From Micromonospora pisi (GTDB lineage: Bacteria; Actinomycetota; Actinomycetes; Mycobacteriales; Micromonosporaceae): a stretch of DNA of 64,000 bases. This document shows, in pieces, positions 19,913-28,368 of this stretch (position 1 is its first letter; each line of letters starts with the position of its first letter). A model generated the notes under the pieces. It saw only the letters and a program-made list of their open reading frames with translations, made no database searches and was not told where the DNA came from. Made by a program: the position numbers and the translations under genes. Location: NCBI RefSeq assembly GCF_003633685.1, contig NZ_RBKT01000001.1:2170001-2234000 (forward strand), in the 5' to 3' direction.

Positions 19913-20533
19913 TCAGCTTTCCCGGGTACGGCGGCGGCGCAGTAGGCCGCCGCCGACCCCGGCGACCAGCAGTACGACCCCACCGACGGCCCACGGCCAC
20001 CAGGTCGGACCGCCCTTGTCCACCGTGTTCCGTCCGGTGCCGGCGAGCGGGGTGAAGCCAGGCTCGGCCGAGGGCGTGGGCTGCGCCGACGCCCCCACCG
20101 GGCTCGGTGGCACCGGCGGGCTCGCTGCTGCCGGGCTCGGTGCGGTGCCGGCCGGTGCGCCGACGGTCACCGTGAAACGGATTCGGCCCTTGACCGGATG
20201 CCCGTCACGGGACGGAAGCTCGTACCCGACGGTGTAGAGGCCGGCCGGGCCGGGCCGGAATCCCACCATGACCCTGGCGCCCGAAAAGGTCGGCTCCGCA
20301 CTTGCGGCCGAAACGTTATCTGGCCCGATGACCGTGATTATGGTGGCGCCGGGATCGAGTTTCGCCAGGAAGGTAAGGGTCAGCTGAGCCGGGGCGCGGT
20401 CCAGCCGCGCACCGTCGGATGGATCACTGCTGGTCAACGAGTTGTGTGCGGCGGCCGGCAACGCCGTCAGCAGGACGCAGGCGACGCTGGCGGCGGCCAC
20501 CAGCGCCCCGGTCCGGGTGAATTTGCCCCCCAT
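19913..20533 (-). CDS. CopC-domain copper-binding protein, membrane-anchored
   Basis: A 206-residue exported protein. The signal peptide ends at PAAA-H30, leaving His as the mature N-terminus (HNSLTSSDPSDGA), as in Cu(II)-binding CopC domains. A second ligand region is RDGHPVKGRIRF. A Pro/Ala/Ser-rich linker and one transmembrane helix (WAVGGVVLLVAGVGGGLL) with an Arg-rich tail anchor it outside the membrane. No CopD gene is adjacent. A secreted membrane-anchored gene lies divergently 233 bp away. Role: extracytoplasmic copper handling, by family. Confidence 0.88.
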   Translation of the reverse strand: MGGKFTRTGALVAAASVACVLLTALPAAAHNSLTSSDPSDGARLDRAPAQLTLTFLAKLDPGATIITVIGPDNVSAASAEPTFSGARVMVGFRPGPAGLYTVGYELPSRDGHPVKGRIRFTVTVGAPAGTAPSPAAASPPVPPSPVGASAQPTPSAEPGFTPLAGTGRNTVDKGGPTWWPWAVGGVVLLVAGVGGGLLRRRRTRES

Positions 20534-20766
20534 GCAGTCCTCCGCGAAGATACGATTCGGCCACCGATCAACGGCTCGTCACCAACTCGACCCTAGATCG
20601 CAGATAGCTACAAATACTGCTCGAACAGGTGCAACCGAGCGACGTTCTGCGGAGTCTTTGTAGTGAACGCGACGAACCTGCCCCGGCAGCAGACCGCGTT
20701 CCGATCAAGCAACCAGCGCGTGACCTGCATCAAGGCCATCCATCGAACGGGGCGAGGAGGTCAGCG

Positions 20767-21417
20767 ATGATCCGAGAGACGAAGCACCGGCTCACGATCG
20801 TCGTCGCGCTGATGGTGGCGGTGGGCTCCTGGCTCGGACTCGCCAGTCCGGCCGCCGCCGCGCCCGCGCCCACTCCGAACGTCGTCACTATCAGTGGCGA
20901 TGGCATCGACGAGGCCCTGACCGTGCGCGCCGACGCCGACGTGGAACTCTTCGGCGCGGTGCTCGACCAGGTCAGCTGGTTGCGGGGCTCCGGCCAGACC
21001 AGTTCCCCGGCCCCCGGCGACCTTGGTCCGAAGTACACCGTCGTGGTGCTGACCGGCGACGTGGCGAAGCAGACCTACGACCTCTACCCGCTGGCCAAGG
21101 GCGGCCCCCGGGCGTTCCGTCCGGCGAAGCAGCCGGACAAGAGCAAGGTCAGCGCCGCCTGGTTCTACGGTCGCCTCTCGATGAACGAGACCCTGCAGGC
21201 CGCCGGGGTGCCGCTGCCGAACCAGGCGACCTCGGTCAACGGCGGCATCGGCGGTGGCGAACGGGTGATCCGGGAGGACAGCCTCACCCCCGGCAAGGAC
21301 CTGGACCGGATGTTCGGCGAACTGCGCCACCTGCTGCTGCTCAACGGTGCCGTGGTCGTGGCGATCACGCTCTGCCTGGCCGGCATCTCGTTGCTGGTCC
21401 GCCGCCGCACCCGCTGA
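20767..21417 (+). CDS. Exported membrane-anchored protein of unknown function
   Basis: A 216-residue protein with an N-terminal signal (basic MIRETKHR, then a hydrophobic stretch ending SPAAAAPAP). It has an extracytoplasmic domain of about 140 residues and one C-terminal transmembrane helix (VVVAITLCLAGISLLVRRRTR), so it is type I in topology. The domain includes YTVVVLTGDVAKQTYDLYPL and AWFYGRLSMNETLQAAGVPL. I do not recognise a family. ATG 20767 follows a perfect GAGGAGG. Its partner across the intergenic region is the CopC-like gene, so a link to copper or envelope stress is possible but unproven. Confidence 0.75.
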   Translation: MIRETKHRLTIVVALMVAVGSWLGLASPAAAAPAPTPNVVTISGDGIDEALTVRADADVELFGAVLDQVSWLRGSGQTSSPAPGDLGPKYTVVVLTGDVAKQTYDLYPLAKGGPRAFRPAKQPDKSKVSAAWFYGRLSMNETLQAAGVPLPNQATSVNGGIGGGERVIREDSLTPGKDLDRMFGELRHLLLLNGAVVVAITLCLAGISLLVRRRTR

Positions 21418-21513
21418 CTCCGTACGGGCGCCTATCCGGCCGACCCGGTGGGATCGTCCGTGATCCGCTGACCCGCCGCGCCCACGTCCACCGCACCCGC
21501 GCCCGCGGATGCG

Positions 21514-21582
21514 GTGGATCCGGAGCGGGTCAGCACGTGGATCCGGAGCGGGTCAGCACGTGGATCCGGAGCGGGTCAGCAC
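21514..21582 (+). repeat. Three perfect tandem copies of a 23-bp unit
   Basis: The unit starts GTGGATCCGGAGCGG and ends GTCAGCAC, repeated at 21514, 21537 and 21560 without a mismatch. It overlaps the 3' end of the small minus-strand gene by 7 bp. No spacers, so not a CRISPR. Confidence 0.95.
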
Positions 21583-22052
21583 CAGCGGTCCGGCGGTCGC
21601 TGTCGCCGGTCGCCGCGTACCCGGGGCCGCACCGCCCCGTGCCGGTGTCCGCCGGCCCAACCGGGCAGGCCCGGCTGGCAGGAGGACGCCCGATGCAGTT
21701 CCTCGCCGTCCGGCTGCTCCGCGTCGACCGGCTCGCCGCCGCGCTGCCGGGGCACCAGCCCGCCGGCCACCACATCGACCAGACCGTTGTCGGACAACAG
21801 CTCCGATGTCGCCCCACCGCCACCGCACGAACCCGGCGATCCGGAACCGGAACCGATCGAGCCGGTACTCGGGCCGGAACCGATCGAACCGGAACCGCTC
21901 GGGCCGGTCGTCAGCTCGGCCCCCGCCGGTACGGCTCCGCAGACCCAACGCAGCGGCTTCCCGGTGAAGGCGGGTGACGACTCCTCCGGATCTCCCCGCA
22001 GCGGCACCTGCTCGCCGCGGGCGCAGCCGTGCTCGGCCTCCCCGTGCGCCAT
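21576..22052 (-). CDS. Small hypothetical protein, Gly/Ser-rich centre
   Basis: A 158-residue predicted protein starting MAHGEAEHGCARGEQVPLRG. The ATG at 22052 has AAGAGGAGG seven bases upstream, and codons are almost all G/C in the third position, which supports real coding. Residues about 50-78 are a Gly/Ser low-complexity linker, and the C-terminus is Arg/Gln/Pro-rich. No family is recognised. The stop lies in the 23-bp tandem repeat, so repeat expansion may have remodelled the C-terminus. Other frames are also open here, so this is tentative. Confidence 0.55.
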   Translation of the reverse strand: MAHGEAEHGCARGEQVPLRGDPEESSPAFTGKPLRWVCGAVPAGAELTTGPSGSGSIGSGPSTGSIGSGSGSPGSCGGGGATSELLSDNGLVDVVAGGLVPRQRGGEPVDAEQPDGEELHRASSCQPGLPGWAGGHRHGAVRPRVRGDRRQRPPDRWC

Positions 22053-22399
22053 CCCGGCCTCCTCTTGATTGCCGTCGCCGTGTGGGCGGTTCCCCGGACG
22101 ACACAGGTCATAGGTGGTGGTAACCACCCTGGGGCTGTTACAAGCCGTACCGGGCAGTGTCACCGTACTGGCCGAAGATGACGGGTCCGACGTCGCCGTG
22201 GCTGGAGACCGGGATGGCTGACTGAGAGTGATCCCGGCGGCGCGTCAATCGTCGGTTCAGTAGAGCCTCGCGCTGTCCGGTCGTACGGCACTGTACGGCC
22301 ATCCGTCGATCCCACCACACCATCGGGCTCCTGCCATCCGACGAATCGAGGACCAGTGCGGAGCCCGACTCCGTCAAACGACGGAGAGGCAGGTGATGA
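22053..22399 (-). other. Gap with one possible 62-residue frame
   Basis: There is no recognised gene here. On the minus strand 22138-22323 could encode 62 residues starting MVWWDRRMAVQCRTTGQREA, with AGGAG four bases before the ATG and about 70% G/C third positions. It matches no family I know. A short palindrome GGTGGTAACCACC lies at 22116-22128, upstream of the 158-residue gene. Confidence 0.3.
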
Positions 22400-23086
22400 T
22401 CACGAAGAGTCGGGGCGGTTGGCCGTACCCGCCCCGCGCCCCGTGACGAGCACCGGGACCGGCCGCCGGGACACGAACCGGTCGGTCGCGTACACCGTGA
22501 GCGGGACCACGGCCAGCCCCAGCAGCCAGCCACCGAACACGTCGGCGGGCCAGTGCGCGAGCAGCGCCAGGCGGGTCACCCCGATGAAGATCGCGAACAG
22601 CGCCGCCAGCGACACCGCGACGACCCGTCCGGTCCGCGCCAACGACGGCCAGAGCAGCAGTACGGCCGTCAGCGCGGTCGCGGTGGCGTTGCTGGTGTGT
22701 CCGCTCGGGAAGCCGTTGCTGTGCACCACGACGAAACCGTCGAGTGGTCTGGGGTGGTGCACTCCCCAGTGCAGCAGACCCCAGAGCACCGGCACGAGTA
22801 CGGTCACCGCGGCGCAGCAGGTGGCGAGCCGGCGCTCACCCCGGGCCAGCAGCCCCCCGCTCGCCACCGCGCCGATCAGCAGGTACGGCACCGTGGCGGA
22901 GATGTCGGTGGTGATTCGCAGCACGCTCACCAGCCCCGGATGCCGGTCGCCGTACCTCCGGAAGGCCTCGCTGGTCGCGGCGTCGAAGCTGTCCAACGGC
23001 GCCCAGCCGGCGAGCACCAGCCCGGTCAGGACGAGGAACGCGATCGAGGCGAGCAGCGGCAGTACCACCGGCGGACGGGCGATCAT
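22400..23086 (-). CDS. PAP2 family membrane phosphatase
   Basis: A 228-residue membrane enzyme with about six spans. The phosphatase signature is split over HWGVHHPRPLDG, SNGFPSGHTSNATA (catalytic His) and TRLALLAHWPADVFGGWLLG. The lysine of the first motif is replaced (HWGVHHPRP), a common variation. Such enzymes dephosphorylate undecaprenyl pyrophosphate, phosphatidic acid or similar lipids on the outer membrane face. The start MIARPPVVLPLLASIAF (complement of 23084-23086) fits the first hydrophobic helix. A repeat copy lies between it and fasR. Confidence 0.9.
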   Translation of the reverse strand: MIARPPVVLPLLASIAFLVLTGLVLAGWAPLDSFDAATSEAFRRYGDRHPGLVSVLRITTDISATVPYLLIGAVASGGLLARGERRLATCCAAVTVLVPVLWGLLHWGVHHPRPLDGFVVVHSNGFPSGHTSNATATALTAVLLLWPSLARTGRVVAVSLAALFAIFIGVTRLALLAHWPADVFGGWLLGLAVVPLTVYATDRFVSRRPVPVLVTGRGAGTANRPDSS

Positions 23087-23170
23087 CCCCGCATGATGGC
23101 ACGGACCGCCCGCCCCCCACCCCACATCGTCCTCCTCGCCGGCGCGCCCTCGGTCACTCCTTCGAGGCGG

Positions 23171-23227
23171 ACGTTAGGAAGGGCCCCTTGTTATACAAAA
23201 AGCGATAACAAGGGGCCCTTCCTTACC
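23171..23227 (-). repeat. Palindromic intergenic repeat, copy 5 (class A)
   Basis: AGGAAGGGCCCCTTGTTATA, centre CAAAAAGCG, then complementary arm. Core identical to copy 2, in the same orientation. It lies between divergent PAP2 and fasR genes, 29 bp before the fasR start. Confidence 0.95.
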
Positions 23228-23255
23228 CCCGGGGGTGGCGTGACAGGGTGACGGG

Positions 23256-24461
23256 ATGGTGACCGAGGCGGATGGCGGCGAGCTGGCCGCCACGCTGCGC
23301 CGAATCGAACGCGCGGCGGGGGCGTTGGCCACCGCGAGCATGGCCCGGATGGACGAGAGCCTGCCGTGGTTCCGGGGACTGCCGGCAGAGCAGCGGGCCT
23401 GGGTCATGCTGGTCGCGCAGGCGGGTGTCCGGTCGCTGGTGGAGTGGCTGCGCGAGGGTGGTGGCGCCCGGGAGAGCCCGCAGGAGGTCTCCGACGAGGT
23501 GTTCGCCTCGGCACCCCGGGCGCTGGCCCGGTCGATCAGCCTGCAACAGACGGTCGCGTTGATCAAAGTGACGATCGACGTGGTCGAGGAGCAGGTCCCG
23601 GAGTTGGCCGCGCCCGGCGAGGAACACCTGCTCCGCGAGGTGGTGCTGAAGTTCTCCCGGGAGATCGCCTTCGCCGCCGCCCGGGTGTACGCGCGGGCCG
23701 CCGAGTCGCGCGGCTCGTGGGACGCCCGGTTGCAGGCGCTGCTGGTGGACGCGCTGCTACGCGGCGACTCGTCGGACGTACTGGCCAGCCGGGCGGCGGC
23801 GTTGGGCTGGGCGGACGCTCCACCGGTGGCGGTGGCGGTGGGTCGTTCCCCGGGGGGCGAGGTGGCCGCTGTGCTGCACACGGTCTACCGGGCGGCGCGT
23901 CGGATCGGGGTGGAGACGATCGGTGGGGTGCACGGCGACCGGCTCGTCCTGGTGCTTGGCGGGGCGTTGGATCCGATCGCCGCGACGGCTCGGTTGCTCG
24001 GTGGCTTCGGCGAGGGTCCGGTGGTGGTCGGGCCGGCGGTGCCGAGCCTGGACGAGGCGACCGACTCGGCCCGGGCCGCCCTTTCCGGGTTCCGGGCGGC
24101 TCCGGCGTGGCCGGCCGCGCCGCGCCCGGTGGCCGCTGCCGACCTGTTGCCGGAGCGGGCGCTCGCGGGCGACTCGGAGGCCCGGCGCGGGTTGCGCCAG
24201 GACGTTTACGCACCGCTGGTGCGGGCCGGCGGGGAACTGCTGGAGACGATGGACGCGTTCTTCGCGGCGGGCGGGGTGCTGGAGAGCGCGTCGCGCGCAC
24301 TTTTCGTTCATCCGAACACGGTGCGTTACCGGCTGCGCCGGATCGCGGATGTGACCGGCTTTTCGCCGTTGACTCCGCGTGACGCGTTCGCGTTGCGGAT
24401 GGCGCTGACGATCGGCCGGCTGGACCCGGCGGCACCGGGCCCACCGTCACCGGGACATTAA
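23256..24461 (+). CDS. fasR: PucR-type regulator of fatty acid synthesis
   Basis: A 401-residue regulator. The C-terminal PucR helix-turn-helix (about residues 340-392) reads SASRALFVHPNTVRYRLRRI then TPRDAFALRMALTIGRL; the middle part is a GGDEF-derived, CdaR-like sensor domain. Its place directly before fabD-fabH-acpP-fabF equals FasR of Streptomyces coelicolor, which activates that operon. ATG 23256 follows the repeat closely. A near-perfect dyad (24509-24529) between this gene and fabD is a candidate binding site. Confidence 0.9.
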   Translation: MVTEADGGELAATLRRIERAAGALATASMARMDESLPWFRGLPAEQRAWVMLVAQAGVRSLVEWLREGGGARESPQEVSDEVFASAPRALARSISLQQTVALIKVTIDVVEEQVPELAAPGEEHLLREVVLKFSREIAFAAARVYARAAESRGSWDARLQALLVDALLRGDSSDVLASRAAALGWADAPPVAVAVGRSPGGEVAAVLHTVYRAARRIGVETIGGVHGDRLVLVLGGALDPIAATARLLGGFGEGPVVVGPAVPSLDEATDSARAALSGFRAAPAWPAAPRPVAAADLLPERALAGDSEARRGLRQDVYAPLVRAGGELLETMDAFFAAGGVLESASRALFVHPNTVRYRLRRIADVTGFSPLTPRDAFALRMALTIGRLDPAAPGPPSPGH

Positions 24462-24508
24462 CGGTCGCTCACCACAAAGGCCCCATAACCCGTACTACCT
24501 TCGTTGAT

Positions 24509-24529
24509 CTTTGTAGGAATCCCACAAAG
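24509..24529 (+). promoter_or_regulatory. Candidate FasR operator in front of fabD
   Basis: CTTTGTAGGAATCCCACAAAG is a 21-bp dyad with one mismatched pair, centred 77 bp before the fabD start; another half-site ACAAAGG lies at 24474-24480. It is the only strong dyad in the fasR-fabD space. The FasR link is inferred from position. Confidence 0.5.
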
Positions 24530-24595
24530 GTCGTAGTGTGGTTTAGTGCCTTGCGGTAAGAACGTGACCGCCCAGTATCCAGCAGAGTCATAACC

Positions 24596-25768
24596 GTGCT
24601 CGCCGTACTCTCCCCTGGCCAAGGCTCACAGAAGCCCGGCTTCCTCACTCCCTGGCTCGACCTGACCGGCACCGAGGCGCGACTGCGCTGGTGGTCGGCG
24701 CTCGCCGGGGTGGACCTCGTGCATCTCGGCACCGAGGCCGACGCGGACGAGATCAAGGACACCGCCCGCACCCAGCCACTGCTGGTCGCGGCCGCGTTGC
24801 TCGCCGCCGAACACCTTCCGATGTACGACGTCAGCCTCACCGCCGGACACAGCGTCGGCGAACTGGGCGCGGCAGCCCTGGCCGGGGTCGTGCCCGCCGA
24901 GGCCGCCATCACGCTCGCCGGCGTACGCGGTCGGGAGATGGCCGCCGCGTGCGCGCTCGAACCGACCGGCATGGCAGCCCTGCTCGGCGGCGACGCGGAG
25001 ACGGTGAACGCCGCGATCGAGGCGCACGGCCTGTACCCGGCCAACATCAACGGTGCCGGTCAGATCGTCGCCGCCGGTGCGATCGACCGGCTGGAGAAGC
25101 TCGCCGCCGACCCGCCGGCCGGCGTCCGGGTACGGATGCTGCCGGTCGCCGGCGCCTTCCACACCCCGTACATGGCCCCGGCCGAGCAGGCGCTCGGCGC
25201 CATCGCGGCCGGCATCACCCCGGCCGATCCCGCCCGGCTGCTCCTCTCCAACCTGGACGGGGCCGCGGTCAACCACGGTCGGGACATGCTCCAGCGGCTG
25301 GTCCGCCAGGTCACCGCACCCGTGCGCTGGGACCTCTGCATGGCCACCCTCGCCGACCTCGGGGTGACCGGAGTGATCGAACTTCCGCCGGCCGGCACCC
25401 TCGCCGGCCTGGTCAAGCGCGAACTCAAGGCCACCGGGGTCCCCGAGATCGTCACCCTCAACACCCCGGACGACCTGCCCGCCGCCCGTGACCTGATCGC
25501 CCGCCACGGCATGCCGCCGAGTCACGAGCCCACCATGCAGTTCCGGGTGGTCGTCGCCCCGAGCGCGGGTACGTTCGTACCCGCCACCAGCCTCAACGAG
25601 GGCGACTCGATCAAGTCCGGTCAGGTCATCGGTCAGGTCGCCACCCGCCAGGGACCGGTCGACGTGCCCGCGCACTGTGACGGCGTACTCACCGAGTGGC
25701 TCGCCTCACCCGACGACCCGGTCGCCCCGGGTCAACCCCTCGCCCGCATCGGAGGACACCTCTCATGA
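24596..25768 (+). CDS. fabD: Malonyl-CoA:ACP transacylase with extra C-terminal domain
   Basis: A 390-residue protein. Residues 1-~305 are FabD, which moves malonyl from CoA to ACP: LSPGQGSQKPGF at the start, nucleophile Ser in TAGHSVGELGAAAL (about 85), His in VAGAFHTPYM (about 187). Ordinary FabD is about 310 residues. Here an added ~78-residue domain (from 312, MQFRVVVAPSAGTFVP) has the hammerhead pattern of biotinyl/lipoyl carriers (LNEGDSIKSGQVIGQV, then PAHCDGVLTEWLA). The modified lysine is missing; the turn reads TRQGPVDV. GTG 24596 has only a weak ribosome site. It overlaps fabH by ATGA. Confidence 0.93.
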   Translation: MLAVLSPGQGSQKPGFLTPWLDLTGTEARLRWWSALAGVDLVHLGTEADADEIKDTARTQPLLVAAALLAAEHLPMYDVSLTAGHSVGELGAAALAGVVPAEAAITLAGVRGREMAAACALEPTGMAALLGGDAETVNAAIEAHGLYPANINGAGQIVAAGAIDRLEKLAADPPAGVRVRMLPVAGAFHTPYMAPAEQALGAIAAGITPADPARLLLSNLDGAAVNHGRDMLQRLVRQVTAPVRWDLCMATLADLGVTGVIELPPAGTLAGLVKRELKATGVPEIVTLNTPDDLPAARDLIARHGMPPSHEPTMQFRVVVAPSAGTFVPATSLNEGDSIKSGQVIGQVATRQGPVDVPAHCDGVLTEWLASPDDPVAPGQPLARIGGHLS

Positions 25769-26703
25769 GTCGTATCGTCGCCATGGGGCACTACCAGCCA
25801 TCGCGGGTACTCACCAACGACGACCTGGCCAAGATCGTCGACACCAACGACGAGTGGATCCGGGACCGGGTGGGGATCGTCACCCGGCGGATCGCGGACA
25901 GCGAGACGGTGAGCGACATGGCCACCGCCGCCGCCGACACCGCGCTGGCCAACTCCGGACTCACCGCCGCCGACATCGACCTGGTCGTCGTCGCCACCTG
26001 CAGCTCGGTCGACCGGAGCCCGAACGTGGCCTGCCGGGTCGCCGCCAAGCTCGGCATCGACGCCCCCGGCGCGTACGACATCAACACCGCCTGCTCCGGC
26101 TTCTCCTACGCGCTCGGCACCGTCGACCACGCGCTGCGCGCCGGAGCGGCCCGCAACGCCCTGGTCATCGGCGCCGAGAAGCTCTCCGACTTCACCGACT
26201 GGACCGACCGCTCGACCTGCATCATCTTCGGTGACGGTGCCGGCGCCGCGGTGGTCAGCGCCGACGACGACGGCGACACCCCGGGCATCGGCCCGGTCAT
26301 CTGGGGCTCGGTGCCGGAGAAGAGCGACGCGGTACGGATCGAGGGCTGGCGCCCGTACATCCAGCAGGAGGGCCAGCAGGTGTTCCGCTGGGCCACCACC
26401 GCGCTCGCCCCGCTCGCGCTCCAGGCCTGCGAGCGGGCCGGGGTGGCGCCGGAGGAGATCGCCGCGTTCGTGCCGCACCAGGCCAACCTGCGGATCATCG
26501 AGGGAATCGCCAAGCGCCTCGGAATGCCGAACGCGGTGATCGCCCGGGACATCGTCGAGTCCGGCAACACCTCGGCGGCGAGCGTGCCGCTGGCCCTGTC
26601 CAAGTTGGTCGAGCAGCGTGCGGTGCCCAAGGGCGCGCCGGTCCTGCTCTTCGGCTTCGGCGGCGGTCTCACCTACGCCGGCCAGGTCGTCCGCTGCCCC
26701 TGA
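25765..26703 (+). CDS. fabH: 3-oxoacyl-ACP synthase III
   Basis: A 312-residue initiating ketosynthase that condenses an acyl-CoA starter with malonyl-ACP. The catalytic triad is complete: Cys in DINTACSGFSYA (about 110), His in VPHQANLRI (about 237), Asn in ESGNTSAAS (about 266). In actinomycetes FabH often prefers branched starters, fitting the branched-chain-type E1 gene earlier in the window (inference). The ATG overlaps the fabD stop and is preceded by GGAGG, so expression is coupled. Confidence 0.96.
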   Translation: MSRIVAMGHYQPSRVLTNDDLAKIVDTNDEWIRDRVGIVTRRIADSETVSDMATAAADTALANSGLTAADIDLVVVATCSSVDRSPNVACRVAAKLGIDAPGAYDINTACSGFSYALGTVDHALRAGAARNALVIGAEKLSDFTDWTDRSTCIIFGDGAGAAVVSADDDGDTPGIGPVIWGSVPEKSDAVRIEGWRPYIQQEGQQVFRWATTALAPLALQACERAGVAPEEIAAFVPHQANLRIIEGIAKRLGMPNAVIARDIVESGNTSAASVPLALSKLVEQRAVPKGAPVLLFGFGGGLTYAGQVVRCP

Positions 26704-26834
26704 GCACCGCGCCTGTACGCACCCCGGTACGCGACCCCCGCGTACCGCATGACCCCACCGGCCGGTTCACGCCGGACGGTGCAGGCGGTATCGTCCGCCA
26801 GCGCAGATCCACTTATCGAGAGGAAACAAGCACC

Positions 26835-27077
26835 ATGACGACCCGTGACGAGATCACCGCCGGCCTCGCCGAGATCCTCGAAGAGGTAGCCGGGGTGAAC
26901 CCGGACGACGTCGCCGAGGAGAAGTCGTTCACCGACGACCTCGACGTCGACTCGCTCTCCATGGTCGAGGTCGTCGTCGCGGCCGAGGAGAAGTTCGGCG
27001 TGAAGATCCCCGACAACGAGGTTCAGAACCTCAAGACCGTTGGTGACGCGGTCGCCTACATCCAGGCGCAGTCCTGA
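26835..27077 (+). CDS. acpP: Acyl carrier protein
   Basis: An 80-residue acidic carrier. The phosphopantetheine attachment serine is Ser40 in DDLDVDSLSMVEVV; helix I (LAEILEEVAGVNPDDV) and helix III are standard. ATG 26835 follows GAGAGGAAAC at a good distance. It lies two bases before fabF. The 131-bp gap after fabH may hold an extra promoter, giving the high ACP levels usually needed. Confidence 0.97.
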   Translation: MTTRDEITAGLAEILEEVAGVNPDDVAEEKSFTDDLDVDSLSMVEVVVAAEEKFGVKIPDNEVQNLKTVGDAVAYIQAQS

Positions 27078-27079
27078 TC

Positions 27080-28303
27080 ATGAGTCGCCCCGACGTCGTC
27101 GTCACCGGGCTCGGCGCGACGACCCCGCTCGGCGGGGACGTCGCGTCGACCTGGGACGCCATGCTCGCCGGCCGCTCCGGGGTGGGACACCTCACCCAGG
27201 AGTGGGCCGCGCAACTGCCGGTACGGATCGCCGCCGAGCTCGCCGTGGACCCGTCCGAGGTACTGGACCGGATCAAGCTGCGTCGGCTCGACCGGTCCGA
27301 GGCGATCGCCCTGATCGCCGCCCACCAGGCCTGGAACGACTCCGGCCTGGCCGACTCCGGGCTGGACCCGGAGCGGCTCGGGGTGAGCGTCGGCACCGGC
27401 ATCGGTGGCGCGCAGACCCTGCTCGCCCAGGACGACATCCTGGAGGAGAAGGGCGCGCGTCGGGTCTCCCCGCACACCGTGCCGATGCTGATGCCGAACG
27501 GACCGGCCGCCTGGGTCGGGCTCGAACTCGGTGCCCAGGCCGGGGTCCACTCGGTCGCCAGCGCCTGCGCGACCGGTGCGGAGGCGATCGCGCTCGGACT
27601 GGACATGATCCGTTCGGGCCGCGCCGACGTGGTCGTGGCCGGTGGCACCGAGGCGGTCATCCACCCGCTGCCGATCGCCGGGTTCGCCTCCGCGCGGGCC
27701 ATGTCGATCCGCAACGACGACCCGGAGACCGCCTCCCGCCCCTGGGACAAGGGCCGCGACGGCTTCGTCCTCGGTGAGGGTGCCGGCATCCTCGTCCTCG
27801 AACGGGCCGACCACGCCGCCGCGCGTGGCGCCAGGGTCTACGCCCGGCTCGCCGGTGCCGGGATCACCTCGGACGGCTACGACATCGTCCAGCCGCACCC
27901 GGAGGGCGCCGGCTTCAAGCGGGCCATCCGGTTCGCCCTCGCCGACGCCGACCTCGACAAGTCGGACATCGTGCACGTGAACGCGCACGCGACCTCGACC
28001 CCGGTCGGCGACATGCTCGAAGTGGCCGGCCTGCGCTCCGCGCTCGGCGACCACCCGGTACTGACCGCCACCAAGTCGCTGATCGGGCACCTGCTCGGCG
28101 CGGCCGGCGCGGTCGAGTCGATCGCCACCATCCTGGCCATGCGCGACGGGATCGTCCCTCCAACGATCAACCTCGACGACCCGGAGGACGGCCTGCTCGA
28201 CGTGGTCGCGCACAAGCCACGCCAGATGGACATCCCCGCGGCCCTGAACAACTCGTTCGGCTTCGGCGGCCACAACGTGGCTCTCATCTTCACCCGGGCC
28301 TGA
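27080..28303 (+). CDS. fabF: 3-oxoacyl-ACP synthase II
   Basis: A 407-residue elongating ketosynthase. The nucleophile is in VASACATGAEAI (Cys about 163), and the two histidines are in VNAHATSTPVGDM (about 303) and TKSLIGHLLGAAGA (about 336). The C-terminal NNSFGFGGHNVALIF is typical. It begins two bases after acpP, so the genes are cotranscribed. It adds two-carbon units from malonyl-ACP. KasA/KasB are the mycobacterial counterparts; only one copy is present here. Confidence 0.96.
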   Translation: MSRPDVVVTGLGATTPLGGDVASTWDAMLAGRSGVGHLTQEWAAQLPVRIAAELAVDPSEVLDRIKLRRLDRSEAIALIAAHQAWNDSGLADSGLDPERLGVSVGTGIGGAQTLLAQDDILEEKGARRVSPHTVPMLMPNGPAAWVGLELGAQAGVHSVASACATGAEAIALGLDMIRSGRADVVVAGGTEAVIHPLPIAGFASARAMSIRNDDPETASRPWDKGRDGFVLGEGAGILVLERADHAAARGARVYARLAGAGITSDGYDIVQPHPEGAGFKRAIRFALADADLDKSDIVHVNAHATSTPVGDMLEVAGLRSALGDHPVLTATKSLIGHLLGAAGAVESIATILAMRDGIVPPTINLDDPEDGLLDVVAHKPRQMDIPAALNNSFGFGGHNVALIFTRA

Positions 28304-28317
28304 GATTAACCGCCTGC

Positions 28318-28350
28318 TCCGGTCGGGTACGCCCGACGTACCCGACCGGA
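28318..28350 (+). terminator. Perfect hairpin between fabF and accD
   Basis: TCCGGTCGGGTAC and GTACCCGACCGGA form a 13-bp perfect stem with a 7-nt loop and no T run. It ends nine bases before the accD ribosome site. It may attenuate or process the operon transcript rather than end it. Confidence 0.5.
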
Positions 28351-28368
28351 GTGTGATTGGAGGCGTAC

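Noticed and set aside
21514-21582. CRISPR-like direct repeats
   Set aside because: The 23-bp units are immediately adjacent with no spacers and no cas genes are present.
22138-22323. Transposase remnant
   Set aside because: The 62-residue frame has no transposase motif and no inverted repeats flank it.
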